Of a stretch of 64,000 nt of DNA, positions 21,327 through 28,516 are shown piece after piece. Each line of letters begins with the position of its first letter. Position 1 is the first letter of the stretch. The position numbers and the translations under genes were made by a program. This stretch comes from Streptomyces sp. NBC_01296 (GTDB lineage: Bacteria; Actinomycetota; Actinomycetes; Streptomycetales; Streptomycetaceae): contig NZ_CP130720.1 in the NCBI RefSeq assembly GCF_035984415.1, forward strand, positions 2,976,001 through 3,040,000. Reading direction: 5' to 3'. Below the pieces are notes generated by a model. The model worked only from the letters and a program-made list of their open reading frames with translations, was not told the origin of the DNA and ran no database searches.

Positions 21327-22144
21327 ACCCGTTGGTGGAACTGGCCGGAGCGGGCTACGCGTACGAGGACGGCCCCGCGGTCCTGTCCGACGTGGACTTC
21401 GCCATCGCGGAGGGCCGGGCGCTGGTCCTGCTGGGCCGCAACGGCAGCGGCAAGACCACGCTGATGCGGCTGCTGAGCGGGGGCCTGCGGCCCGGGTCGG
21501 GGGCGCTGCGCCTCGACGGGACGGCGGTCTCGTACGACCGGGCGGGGCTGGTCCGGCTGCGCACCTCGGTGCAGCTGGTGGTCCAGGACCCGGACGACCA
21601 GCTGTTCGCGGCCTCGGTGGAGCAGGACGTCTCCTTCGGCCCGATGAACCTGGGGCTGCCGGCGGACGAGGTCCGGGCCCGGGTGGACTCGGCGCTCGCC
21701 GCGCTGGACATCACGGCGCTGCGGGACCGCCCGACGCACCTGCTCTCGTTCGGGCAGCGCAAGCGCGCGGCGATAGCCGGCGCGGTGGCGATGGCTCCGC
21801 GGGTGCTGATCCTGGACGAGCCGACGGCGGGCCTGGACCCGGACGGTCAGGAGCGGCTGCTGGACGTCCTGGCGGGCCTGCGCGCGGCCGGCACCACGGT
21901 GGTCATGGCCACGCACGATGTCGACCTGGCGGTCCGCTGGGCCGACGACGCGGCGGTGCTGACCCCGTCGGGCATCCGCGTCGGCCCGGCGCAGGCCCTC
22001 CTGTCGGACCCGGAGCTCCTGGCCTCGGCGGGCCTGCGCCAGGCCTGGTCCCCGGCGGTGACGTCCCTCCTCCGCGCCCACGGCCTCCTCCCCCCGCACA
22101 CCCCCGGCCCCAAAACCCCGGAGGCCCTGGCCACTTGGGGCTAG
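21323..22144 (+). CDS. cbiO: Cobalt ECF transporter ATPase CbiO
   Basis: The ATP-hydrolysing A component, 273 residues from the GTG at 21323, which overlaps the cbiQ stop as GTGA. Walker A is GRNGSGKTT, the Q-loop VVQDPDDQLFAASVEQDV (typical of ECF ATPases), signature LSFGQRKRAAIAGAVAM, Walker B VLILDEPTAGLDP and switch His ATHDVD. The longer frame upstream is a shadow of cbiN and cbiQ. The last 25 residues are Pro-rich and probably unstructured. Confidence 0.94.
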   Translation: MNPLVELAGAGYAYEDGPAVLSDVDFAIAEGRALVLLGRNGSGKTTLMRLLSGGLRPGSGALRLDGTAVSYDRAGLVRLRTSVQLVVQDPDDQLFAASVEQDVSFGPMNLGLPADEVRARVDSALAALDITALRDRPTHLLSFGQRKRAAIAGAVAMAPRVLILDEPTAGLDPDGQERLLDVLAGLRAAGTTVVMATHDVDLAVRWADDAAVLTPSGIRVGPAQALLSDPELLASAGLRQAWSPAVTSLLRAHGLLPPHTPGPKTPEALATWG

Positions 22145-22278
22145 GGGCGGGCGCCTTGTCGGTCCCCGTCGCGCTGGGCGACCTGTTCCACGCGCGACCG
22201 GCCATCAGCCCCGACGGGAGTCGTCTCGCGGTCGCCGTCGGGAACGGGGTCGCGGTCCTCTACCTCCCGCATCCCTAG
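22144..22278 (+). pseudogene. Possible remnant: C-terminal tail of a WD40/propeller protein
   Basis: Directly after the cbiO stop, in another frame, an open stretch reads LSVPVALGDLFHARPAISP, then DGSRLAVAVGNGVAVLYLP, then HP and a stop at 22276-22278. SPDGSRLAVAVGNGVAVL is the usual last strand pair of a WD40 or TolB-type blade. No start codon or upstream body exists, because cbiO occupies that space. I read it as the stump of a gene lost by deletion, but about 40 residues could match by chance. Confidence 0.35.
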
Positions 22279-22287
22279 GATGGCCGC

Positions 22288-22848
22288 ATGTCGCTGCCCC
22301 ACGCCATCCTGACCGCCCTGCTGGAGAAGCCCTCGTCGGGGCTGGAGCTGACCCGGCGGTTCGACAGGTCGATCGGGTACTTCTGGTCCGCGACGCACCA
22401 GCAGATCTACCGCGAGCTCGGCCGGCTGGAGGAGGCCGGGCTGATCCGGGCGCTGCCCAGCGAGGTGCCCGTACGGGGGCAGAAGAAGCAGTACGAGGTG
22501 CTGGCCGGCGGGAGCGCGGAGCTCGCACGGTGGGTCGGCGAGAGCCAGGACCCGAAGGCCATCCGGGATCCGCTGCTGCTGCGGATCCGGGCGGCCGCCG
22601 TGGTGGGCCCGCACGGGCTGGCCGGGGAGCTGCGGCGCCATCTCGATCTGCACCGGCGGCAGCTGGCCGTCTACGAGGCGATCGAGGAGAAGGACTTCCC
22701 GCCGGAGCGGGACGGTGACGAGGACCGGCTGCGCCGGCTGGTGCTGCACGGCGGCATCGGCCTGGAGACGTTCTGGCTGCGCTGGCTGGAGGAGGCCCTG
22801 GGCGAGGTCGAGGACATGGCGCCGCCGTCCGGCGGAACCGTCTCCTGA
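22288..22848 (+). CDS. PadR-family transcriptional regulator
   Basis: A 186-residue repressor-type protein. The N-terminal winged helix begins MSLPHAILTALLEKPSSGLELTRRFDRS and continues with the PadR hallmark FWSATHQQIYRELGRLEEAGLI and a basic wing (RGQKKQYEV). The C-terminal half (LLLRIRAAAVVG and LRRHLDLHRRQLAVYEAIEEKDF) is the Vir_act_alpha_C dimerisation helix pair. The target is not obvious, and no efflux gene is adjacent. Confidence 0.9.
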   Translation: MSLPHAILTALLEKPSSGLELTRRFDRSIGYFWSATHQQIYRELGRLEEAGLIRALPSEVPVRGQKKQYEVLAGGSAELARWVGESQDPKAIRDPLLLRIRAAAVVGPHGLAGELRRHLDLHRRQLAVYEAIEEKDFPPERDGDEDRLRRLVLHGGIGLETFWLRWLEEALGEVEDMAPPSGGTVS

Positions 22849-22877
22849 CCCCGGGAAACCCGCCAGGGCAGCGCGAT

Positions 22878-22913
22878 GCCCCCGCCCGCCCGGCAGAAGG
22901 GCGTGGCGGGGGC
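22878..22913. terminator. Hairpin between convergent PadR and EF-hand genes
   Basis: GCCCCCGCC (22878-22886) pairs with GGCGGGGGC (22905-22913) over an 18-base loop. It can serve either gene. Confidence 0.45.
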
Positions 22914-22923
22914 GGTGCAGGGC

Positions 22924-23136
22924 TTACTTGTTCAGGGAGGCCCAGAACTCGTCGAAGCTCAGCAGGCCGTCGCCGTTGGTGTCCTTGGCCGCGATCACGG
23001 CGTCCGCGACGGCGCCGGTCACGTACGCGTCACCCATCGCCTTCATGGCCGCGCTGTACTCGTCGGCCGTGACGAAGCCGTCACCGTCCGCGTCGAACTT
23101 GCCGAACGTCGCCCGCGCGCTCTCGATGTCAGCCAC
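22924..23136 (-). CDS. EF-hand calcium-binding protein
   Basis: A compact acidic protein of 70 residues made of two EF-hands. The loops are DADGDGFVTADE (about 15-26) and DTNGDGLLSFDE (about 52-63); both keep every calcium-ligating position, including the final Glu. No signal peptide or membrane helix is visible. Similar small calmodulin-like proteins occur in Streptomyces, where calcium influences spore germination and aerial growth. The GTG start has AAGGGGTGG upstream. The partner is unknown. Confidence 0.93.
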   Translation of the reverse strand: MADIESARATFGKFDADGDGFVTADEYSAAMKAMGDAYVTGAVADAVIAAKDTNGDGLLSFDEFWASLNK

Positions 23137-23253
23137 TGGGATCCACCCCTTCTAGGTGCTTGTTGACCGGCCCAGGGTAGCGGCAGCCGGGCACCGCCCC
23201 TCCCGCGGGTCCCGTTCGGGCGGCAGATATAAATTCAATTACCCCTCGGCGAT

Positions 23254-23272
23254 GTGGAATCAATAATTCCAC
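23254..23272. promoter_or_regulatory. Palindrome in an AT-rich stretch upstream of the cyclodipeptide synthase remnant
   Basis: GTGGAAT and ATTCCAC are a perfect inverted repeat around CAATA. The surrounding 23225-23285 is strikingly AT-rich for this chromosome (for example AGATATAAATTCAATT). It lies between the divergent EF-hand gene and the synthase remnant and may be an operator carried in with the latter. Confidence 0.4.
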
Positions 23273-23391
23273 CCGAGAAATCCAACCCGGGCTTGTCACG
23301 TTCCGGGGTCACGGCATAACGTACCGGCATTGCCGCCACACCAGGAGCTCAGGGCTCCCAGGGACAAGCGGCAACAAGGGCGATCACACAG

Positions 23392-23990
23392 ATGACGATC
23401 ACAGTCGACGCATCATTCGAAGTTCTGCCCTTCACCCGCACCTGCCGCCATATCTGGGAAGACGGCGACCATGTGCTCATAGGGGTCAGCCCCGGAAACA
23501 GCTACTTCAGCGCAGAGCGCATCGGCAGTCTCGCCGGATGGGCCGTGACCCGGTGAAGCGTGCCGCGAGAGAGATCAAGGCGGTGCGGCGGCGCATTCTC
23601 AAGGGCGTGGCGGAGTCAGGGCATCCCCATGCAGAAATCCGCGTGAGAGCACTTTCAGAGTTCCAGCCGAACCCCGTCTACCAACTCCTGCACCGCCGCG
23701 TCCTGCATTTACTTCAGACCGACGAAGAATTCCGCAAGGGCTGCGAGGAGACGGCCTTGAATTTTGTCGGCTCCAAGTTGCCGGAGGGTGAATCCATCAC
23801 GGCCGGCCAGTTGCAGGTCTGTTTCGACTACATGGCGGCCGAGCTGCCGTTCTTCGTGGACACCCCGAGCATTCTCGACGTGCCGTCCTCCGTGGCGGCC
23901 TACCACGTCAAGATGCCGCTCACGGATGCCCTCTTCGCCCGCGGCGGGGGCCTGCGGGCGACCCGCAACCAGGCGTACGCGGTCGCATCG
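23392..23990 (+). pseudogene. Broken cyclodipeptide synthase (AlbC-like CDPS)
   Basis: CDPSs use two aminoacyl-tRNAs to make a cyclic dipeptide. The first frame (ATG 23392, stop 23554-23556) reads HVLIGVSPGNSYFS; the Ser in GNSYFS matches the catalytic nucleophile of AlbC. It stops soon after GSLAGWAVTR. A second frame, overlapping from 23538, continues the family with DPVKRAAREIKAVRRRI, IRVRALSEFQPNPVYQLL, the [14 protein letters not shown] block holding the Tyr/Glu pair, and [17 protein letters not shown]. Compared with AlbC as I remember it, roughly 30 residues between the two parts are gone, with a frame change. Near 23988 the family homology ends abruptly and P450 sequence begins. A TTA codon lies at 23709-23711. 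Codon use is less GC-biased than in the neighbours. Confidence 0.82.
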
Positions 23991-24412
23991 GCTCCTTGCG
24001 GGAGCACCCCGAGCGCATGGGCCGGGCCGTCGAGGAGCTGCTGCGCTGGAACCTGTCGGTCGGTGACGGCCTGCCGCGCATCGCCACGGCGGACATCCGG
24101 GTCGGCGACGTTCTCGTCCGGGAGGGTGAGCTCGTCCTCGTCCTGCTGGAGGGGGCCCACTTCGACCCGGAGGCCTTCGAGAACCCGGGCGAGCCGGACC
24201 TGGAGCGCGAGAGCCCGAACGCCCACCTCGCGTTCGGCGCCGGCCGGCACTTCTGCCCGGCCTCCGCGCTGGGCCGGACGCACGCCGAGATCGCGCTCGG
24301 AGTGCTGGTGGAACGGCTGCCCGGCCTGCGGCTCGCGGTGCCCGCCGAAAACCTGGTGTGGCGTACGGGCTTCATCAAGCGGCTGCCGGAGCGGCTTCCC
24401 GTCGCCTGGTGA
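23984..24412 (+). pseudogene. 3' fragment of a cytochrome P450 gene fused to the CDPS remnant
   Basis: In a third frame from about 23984 the translation is the C-terminal third of a bacterial P450. It has [22 protein letters not shown] (helix K region, with a few residues between Glu and Arg as in ExxR-type sites), [21 protein letters not shown], the haem loop [15 protein letters not shown] with its Cys ligand, and a normal end [10 protein letters not shown]. The N-terminal two thirds are missing, so no functional enzyme is possible. A TTG at 23996 could start a stub, but I see no reason it would be useful. CDPS-P450 pairs are common in diketopiperazine clusters, where the P450 oxidises the cyclic dipeptide. 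Confidence 0.82.
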
Positions 24413-24426
24413 CGGTACGGGGGTGT

Positions 24427-24451
24427 CCCGGGAGCCGTGCGAGCTCCCGGG
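24427..24451. terminator. Bidirectional terminator hairpin
   Basis: CCCGGGAGC pairs with GCTCCCGGG over a 7-base loop between the P450 fragment and the convergent lipoprotein gene. Confidence 0.55.
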
Positions 24452-24512
24452 GCGCCGCCGTGTCGCCGTGTCCCGTACGCCAACGCCCTGTACGGCCCGC
24501 GCCCCCGGTGGT

Positions 24513-25703
24513 CTAGCGGAAGATGCCGGTGTGGCCGAGCGAGTAGCGCCCGGGCTGCGGGTAGACGGCCAGGCCGTGCGGGCCGCCGCCCACCGGGATC
24601 TTGGCGAGCTGCTCGCCGGTCGTCGTGTCGATCGCGTAGACCTCGGAGTTGTAGCGGCCCGACAGCCACAGCACCTTGCCGTCGGCGGAGACGCCGCCCA
24701 TGTCGGGGCTGCCGCCGTTGGGCAGCTCCCACTTCTTGGTGAGCTTGTTCTGCTTGAAGTCGAAGACGGAGATGCTGCCCTCGCCGCGGTTGGAGATGTA
24801 CATCTCCTTGGAGTCGCGGCTGACATACAGGCCGTGGGTGCCCTTGCCGGTGGGCAGCAGCTTGGGGATGTCGAACTTGTCGCCGCTGAACACCCACATG
24901 CCGTGCGCCATCATGTCCGCGACGTAGAAGGTCTTCCCGTCCGGGGAGACCTTCACGTCCTGCGGCATCGCGCCCTCGAAGGGCAGCTTCTGCTGGGCGA
25001 TGACCTCCATCTTCTCGGTGTCGACCTTGAGGAGCTCGCCGGAGAACTCGCAGCTCACGATGAAGTAGCGGCCGTCGGCGGAGAAGTCCGCGTGATTGAC
25101 GCCGAAGCAGGTCACCGGGACGGTCTTCACCCGGTTCATCGTGTGCGGATCGCGGAAGACCAGCTCGCGGTCCATGGAGGCCATCACGACCGCGTACTTG
25201 CCGTTCGGCGTGAAGTACAGGTTGTACGGGTCGTGCACCTCCACGGGCTCGCCGGCCGCGCCCGTGGCCGGGTTGATCGGCGTGAGCGTGTGGCCGCGGT
25301 TGTTGTTGACCCACAGGGTCTTCATGTCCCAGGACGGGACCACGTGCTGGGGCTGGACGCCGACCGGGATGGTGTCGATGACCTTGTACGTCTTCGGGTC
25401 GATGACGGACACCGTGTTGGACGTGGTGTTCGGCACGTAGACGCGGGAGGGGAAGTCCCTGACCTCCGGGGCGAGGTTGTTCGGCCGGTCGGCGGCGTAC
25501 ACGTCGTTCGGGTCGAGGAGCGGCGGCATCCCGGCCAGGCCCTTCGGCACGGCCGGGACGGCCTTGACGGGCTGCCGGGCCGGGGCCGCGGAGCCGAGCG
25601 CCTCGGTGGGCTCCTTGTCGGCCGATCCGCAGCCGGCCAGGGCGGCGAGGACCAGACCGGCCAGCAGCACGGTGGCCTTCCGGGGAAGGCGGGTGGTCGT
25701 CAT
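24513..25703 (-). CDS. YncE-like beta-propeller lipoprotein (YVTN repeats)
   Basis: An exported protein of 396 residues. The lipoprotein signal ends VLAALAGC, with the lipidated Cys near residue 25. From about residue 85 the sequence is a propeller of YVTN-type blades: RVYVPNTTSNTVSVIDPKTY, VKVSPDGKTFYVADMMAHG, MYISNRGEGSISVFDF and EVYAIDTTTGEQLAKI. Proteins of this kind bind ligands or DNA or act as scaffolds; no catalytic site is evident. Its ATG overlaps the stop of the deacetylase gene by 4 bases, so the two are translated together and probably act on the same envelope process. The conserved CFGVNHADFS and MPQDVKVS segments may line the central pocket. Confidence 0.85.
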   Translation of the reverse strand: MTTTRLPRKATVLLAGLVLAALAGCGSADKEPTEALGSAAPARQPVKAVPAVPKGLAGMPPLLDPNDVYAADRPNNLAPEVRDFPSRVYVPNTTSNTVSVIDPKTYKVIDTIPVGVQPQHVVPSWDMKTLWVNNNRGHTLTPINPATGAAGEPVEVHDPYNLYFTPNGKYAVVMASMDRELVFRDPHTMNRVKTVPVTCFGVNHADFSADGRYFIVSCEFSGELLKVDTEKMEVIAQQKLPFEGAMPQDVKVSPDGKTFYVADMMAHGMWVFSGDKFDIPKLLPTGKGTHGLYVSRDSKEMYISNRGEGSISVFDFKQNKLTKKWELPNGGSPDMGGVSADGKVLWLSGRYNSEVYAIDTTTGEQLAKIPVGGGPHGLAVYPQPGRYSLGHTGIFR

Positions 25704-26518
25704 GAGGTCAGCAGCTCCGTGGTGGTCACCGCGCGCAGTTTGCGGCGCGCGAGTTGTTCGAGGAGGGGCGGCATCGCGTCGACCGTGTCCGCGTAGCCGA
25801 AGTGCAGGCTCACCACCGATCCGCCTTGGATCGTCCCGGTGACGTTGCGGATGACGGCCGCGGCGCCGGGCGAGGTGAAGTCGAGGGAGTCCACGTCGTA
25901 CGAGAGGACGTGCGGGTAGCCCGCCCGCCGGGCCAGCTTCGTGACGAGCGGGGTGGCGTACTGGGTCTGGGAGGGCCGGAACCAGGTGCCGATGGAGCCG
26001 GTGAGCCGCTTGAGCCGCTGGGCGCAGCCGGTGATCTCGGCGTAGGCCTCCGCCTCGGGCATCTCGTTGATCGCGAGGTGGCGCTGGGTGTGGTTGCCGA
26101 GCTCGTGGCCGCCGTCCAGGACCCGGCGGGCCATGTCCGGGTGGGCGTCGAGCCAGCTGCCGATCGCCAGTACGGTGACCCGCGCGCCCGCTCTTTCGGC
26201 CTCGGCCAGTACGGCCCGGGCGATGGCGGGGTCCCCGTTGCCGTGGAAGGTGAGGGCGACCCGGGGGCGGTCGCGCGGACCGTGCCCGATCTCGTCGGGC
26301 TGTCCGGGGATCCTGCGCGGGGCGGGCGCGGCCGCCTGGCCGACCCGGGCGGCCGGCCCGGTGGCCGGGGCGGTGGCCGGGGCGGTGGCCGGGGGCGCGG
26401 AGGGGGCCGGGCGCGCGGAGGAGGCCGGGCCGCCGGCGCCGCAGGCGGCGGTGAGGGCGCCGGCGGCGGCCGCCGCGCCGGCGCGGAGGGCGGATCGGCG
26501 GTCCGGGTAGCAGAGCAC
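25700..26518 (-). CDS. Exported polysaccharide deacetylase (NodB domain)
   Basis: A carbohydrate esterase family 4 enzyme that would remove acetyl groups from a wall or matrix glycan. After a signal region with a likely lipobox (ALTAAC), a long Ala/Pro-rich linker leads to the NodB core. Motif 1 is VALTFHGNGD, where the usual TFDDG Asp pair is replaced by His-Gly. Motif 2 is HELGNHTQRH, with the two metal-binding His. Motif 3 is FRPSQTQY in place of the usual RPPyG, and HFGYADT comes late. The motif 1 change may weaken catalysis. I start at the GTG at 26518 (VLCYPDRR); the upstream frame runs into AT-rich non-coding DNA. Confidence 0.83.
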   Translation of the reverse strand: MLCYPDRRSALRAGAAAAAGALTAACGAGGPASSARPAPSAPPATAPATAPATGPAARVGQAAAPAPRRIPGQPDEIGHGPRDRPRVALTFHGNGDPAIARAVLAEAERAGARVTVLAIGSWLDAHPDMARRVLDGGHELGNHTQRHLAINEMPEAEAYAEITGCAQRLKRLTGSIGTWFRPSQTQYATPLVTKLARRAGYPHVLSYDVDSLDFTSPGAAAVIRNVTGTIQGGSVVSLHFGYADTVDAMPPLLEQLARRKLRAVTTTELLTS

Positions 26519-26660
26519 CCGCCCATTTAAGTGGTGGATGACCCCGAAGATAACGATTGACCCATTTCGAGACTTTCGCCGGAGTGCACCCAGACGAGGG
26601 AGTGTCCGGTATGCGATCAACGAATCACACACAACGGTGGATAGTTATTCATCGAATGCG

Positions 26661-26682
26661 AGGTGAGTGGTCGACCTCACCT
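26661..26682. promoter_or_regulatory. Inverted repeat, putative operator upstream of the deacetylase
   Basis: AGGTGAG (26661-26667) and CTCACCT (26676-26682) are perfect inverted copies with 8 bases between. The right half CTCACCTA also resembles half of an actinobacterial DtxR/DmdR iron box, but the full 19-bp box is a poor match. Confidence 0.35.
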
Positions 26683-26845
26683 AGGATTTAGCTGGAAACT
26701 CTTAGTATTTGCACACTTATGTCCAAGTTGGGACTTTTGGCGTTTGGTCGCCCGTCTGCCATAGTCGGAATCACGGCTTCCCCATTGACCCGAGCGAAGT
26801 CGCCACGCCGAGGATCACACCCCCTTCGATCCTCGGCGGACCCAT

Positions 26846-26885
26846 GAAGCCCCCACGACGCCCCACCACGGCGACCGGGGGCTTC
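26846..26885 (-). terminator. Terminator after the anti-sigma-type ATPase gene
   Basis: GAAGCCCCC (26846-26854) pairs with GGGGGCTTC (26877-26885) over a 22-base loop, 47 bases past the stop at 26933. Confidence 0.55.
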
Positions 26886-26932
26886 AGGCATTTCAGGGGC
26901 CGATGGCGACCAAGGGCACAGGGGCGCCGGAG

Positions 26933-27436
26933 TCAGCGGTCGGCCACCCGCATCTCGAACCAGGTGATCTTGCCGCGCGGCAGCAGGTCGGCACCCCAGC
27001 GGTCGGAAAGCTTGTCGACGAGGAAGAGCCCCCGGCCGGTGGTGTCCAGCTCGTGGACCGGCATCAGGCAGGGCAGCCCGCGCGAGGGGTCGCGCACCTC
27101 GACCCGGATCCAGCCGCGCCGCCGCAGCATCCGTAAGCCGAAGGAGCGGGCGCCGGTGTGGCGGACCGCGTTGCCGACGAGCTCCGAGACGAGCAGGACG
27201 GTGTGTTCGGACACCTGCGGGGAGAAGCCCCAGAAGCGGATCACCACGTACTGGGTGAGCCGTCGGGCCGTGCTCGCCGACTCGGGCATGGACGGGAGCG
27301 TCACTTCCACCTCGGCCGGATTCCCGTACAACTCCAGCGCCTTGAGACCCTGTTCGTCCTCAAGAGCCGCCGTCAGCCGTACGGCGGAAGCGCTGCTGCG
27401 CTGCCGCGGCTGTTCCACACCCTCCAGGCCCGCCAT
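26933..27436 (-). CDS. Anti-sigma-factor-type ATP-binding protein (HATPase_c, RsbW-like)
   Basis: A single-domain GHKL ATPase of 167 residues, the kind that phosphorylates anti-anti-sigma factors or holds sigma factors. The N-box is VLLVSELVGNAVRHTGA, the G1 region is VEVRDPSRGLP, and the G2-like loop is DTTGRGLFLVDKLSDRWG, followed by the strand TWFEMRV. Streptomyces has dozens of these, mostly orphans. A TTA codon occurs in frame at 27134-27136 (the Leu of FGLRM), so translation should need the bldA tRNA. I start at the ATG at 27436 (MAGLEGVEQPRQ); the frame is open to 27490. Confidence 0.87.
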   Translation of the reverse strand: MAGLEGVEQPRQRSSASAVRLTAALEDEQGLKALELYGNPAEVEVTLPSMPESASTARRLTQYVVIRFWGFSPQVSEHTVLLVSELVGNAVRHTGARSFGLRMLRRRGWIRVEVRDPSRGLPCLMPVHELDTTGRGLFLVDKLSDRWGADLLPRGKITWFEMRVADR

Positions 27437-27663
27437 GAACCCATCATGGACGGCCGATACGCCCGTCCGGGCCGTTCCGCAGGAAAACACCCCCCGGAAT
27501 GGTCGATTCCAAGGGGCGTCCCGTCATATGCGTTGGGCAATCGGAAGCCTGCGAAACCACCCTGATCTGCGGTGACACACCGCTCCCGGACGTGCACCCC
27601 GAGTGGATCTCCACAGCTCCTTAAGGTTGCTTTAAGGCCTGGCTAATCCACCCCCAGGGAGGA

Positions 27664-28431
27664 CTAGAGGAACTTCGCCTTGCCGGGGCCCTCCTCGACG
27701 AAGCTGCGCATGCCGCGCTCGCGGTCCTCGGTGGCGAACAGGCCCGCGAACCAGTTGCGTTCGATGGTCAGGCCGGTATCGATGTCCGCCTCCAGACCCG
27801 CGTCCACGCACTCCTTGGCGGCGCGCAGCGCGATCGCCGGGCCCTGGGCGAGCTTGGCGGCCCAGGCGTGCGCCTGCTCGTACACCTCGGCGGCGGGCAC
27901 GACCCGGTCCACGAGCCCGAGCGTGAGCGCCTCTTCGGCCTTGACCATGCGGCCGGTGAAGATCAGGTCCTTGGCCTTGGAGGGGCCGATCAGCCGGGAC
28001 AGCCGCTGGGTGCCGCCGGCCCCGGGGATCAGGCCCAGCAGGATCTCGGGCTGGCCGAGCTTCGCGTTGTCGGCGGCGATCCGGTAGTCGGCGCACAGTG
28101 CGAGCTCGCAGCCGCCGCCCAGGGCGTAGCCGGTGACGGCGGCGACGACGGGCTTGGGGATCCGCGCCACGGCCGTGAAGGCGTCCTGGAGCGCGCGGGA
28201 CCGGGCGACCATCGCCGCGTGGTCCATCGTCTGCATCTCCTTGATGTCCGCGCCGGCCGCGAACACCTTCTCGCCGCCGTAGATGATCACCGCGCGGACA
28301 TCGGCCCGGTCGGTGGCCTCCACCGCGAGCTCGCGCAGCCGGTCCTGGGTGGCGATGTCCAGGGCGTTCATGGGCGGCCGGTCCAGGCGGAGGGTGCCGA
28401 CGCCTTCGGAGACTTCGAGAGAGAGGGTCAT
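27664..28431 (-). CDS. Enoyl-CoA hydratase/isomerase family protein
   Basis: A crotonase-fold enzyme of 255 residues, probably hydrating enoyl-CoA in beta-oxidation. The oxyanion-hole strands are AVIIYGGEKVFAAGADIKEM (AGADIKEM is the classical motif) and VTGYALGGGCELALCADYRIA. Catalytic Glu positions match: the E of GGGCELAL and the E of LGQPEILLGLIPGAGGTQRL. The end, EEGPGKAKFL, is usual. It is not in an operon with other beta-oxidation genes here. Confidence 0.93.
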   Translation of the reverse strand: MTLSLEVSEGVGTLRLDRPPMNALDIATQDRLRELAVEATDRADVRAVIIYGGEKVFAAGADIKEMQTMDHAAMVARSRALQDAFTAVARIPKPVVAAVTGYALGGGCELALCADYRIAADNAKLGQPEILLGLIPGAGGTQRLSRLIGPSKAKDLIFTGRMVKAEEALTLGLVDRVVPAAEVYEQAHAWAAKLAQGPAIALRAAKECVDAGLEADIDTGLTIERNWFAGLFATEDRERGMRSFVEEGPGKAKFL

Positions 28432-28461
28432 ACGCGAAGGTTAGCGGCGGTTAACGGGGAA

Positions 28462-28494
28462 TGGCCCGGTGCTGTGGGTCACAGCACCGGGCCA
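28462..28494 (-). terminator. Terminator after the first L,D-transpeptidase gene
   Basis: A perfect 15-bp stem (TGGCCCGGTGCTGTG with its complement) closes on a GGT loop just past the stop at 28517. Confidence 0.78.
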
Positions 28495-28516
28495 CTCGAC
28501 TACGTACGGGAGGGGA

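Larger units (their letters stand above)
26519..26932. other. Gene-free region with inverted repeats between two minus-strand genes
   Basis: This 414-base stretch is unusually AT-rich between about 26520 and 26760 and should contain the deacetylase promoter. It holds an AGGTGAG/CTCACCT inverted repeat (26661-26682), a CCGAGGATC/GATCCTCGG hairpin (26808-26836) and the terminator of the next gene (26846-26885). I see no gene in it; short frames here have no coding bias. Confidence 0.6.

Noticed and set aside
23538..25796. A 752-codon plus-strand frame starting with CDPS sequence
   Set aside because: Only the first 150 codons match a CDPS. The rest is out of frame with the P450 fragment and then antisense to the propeller lipoprotein gene.
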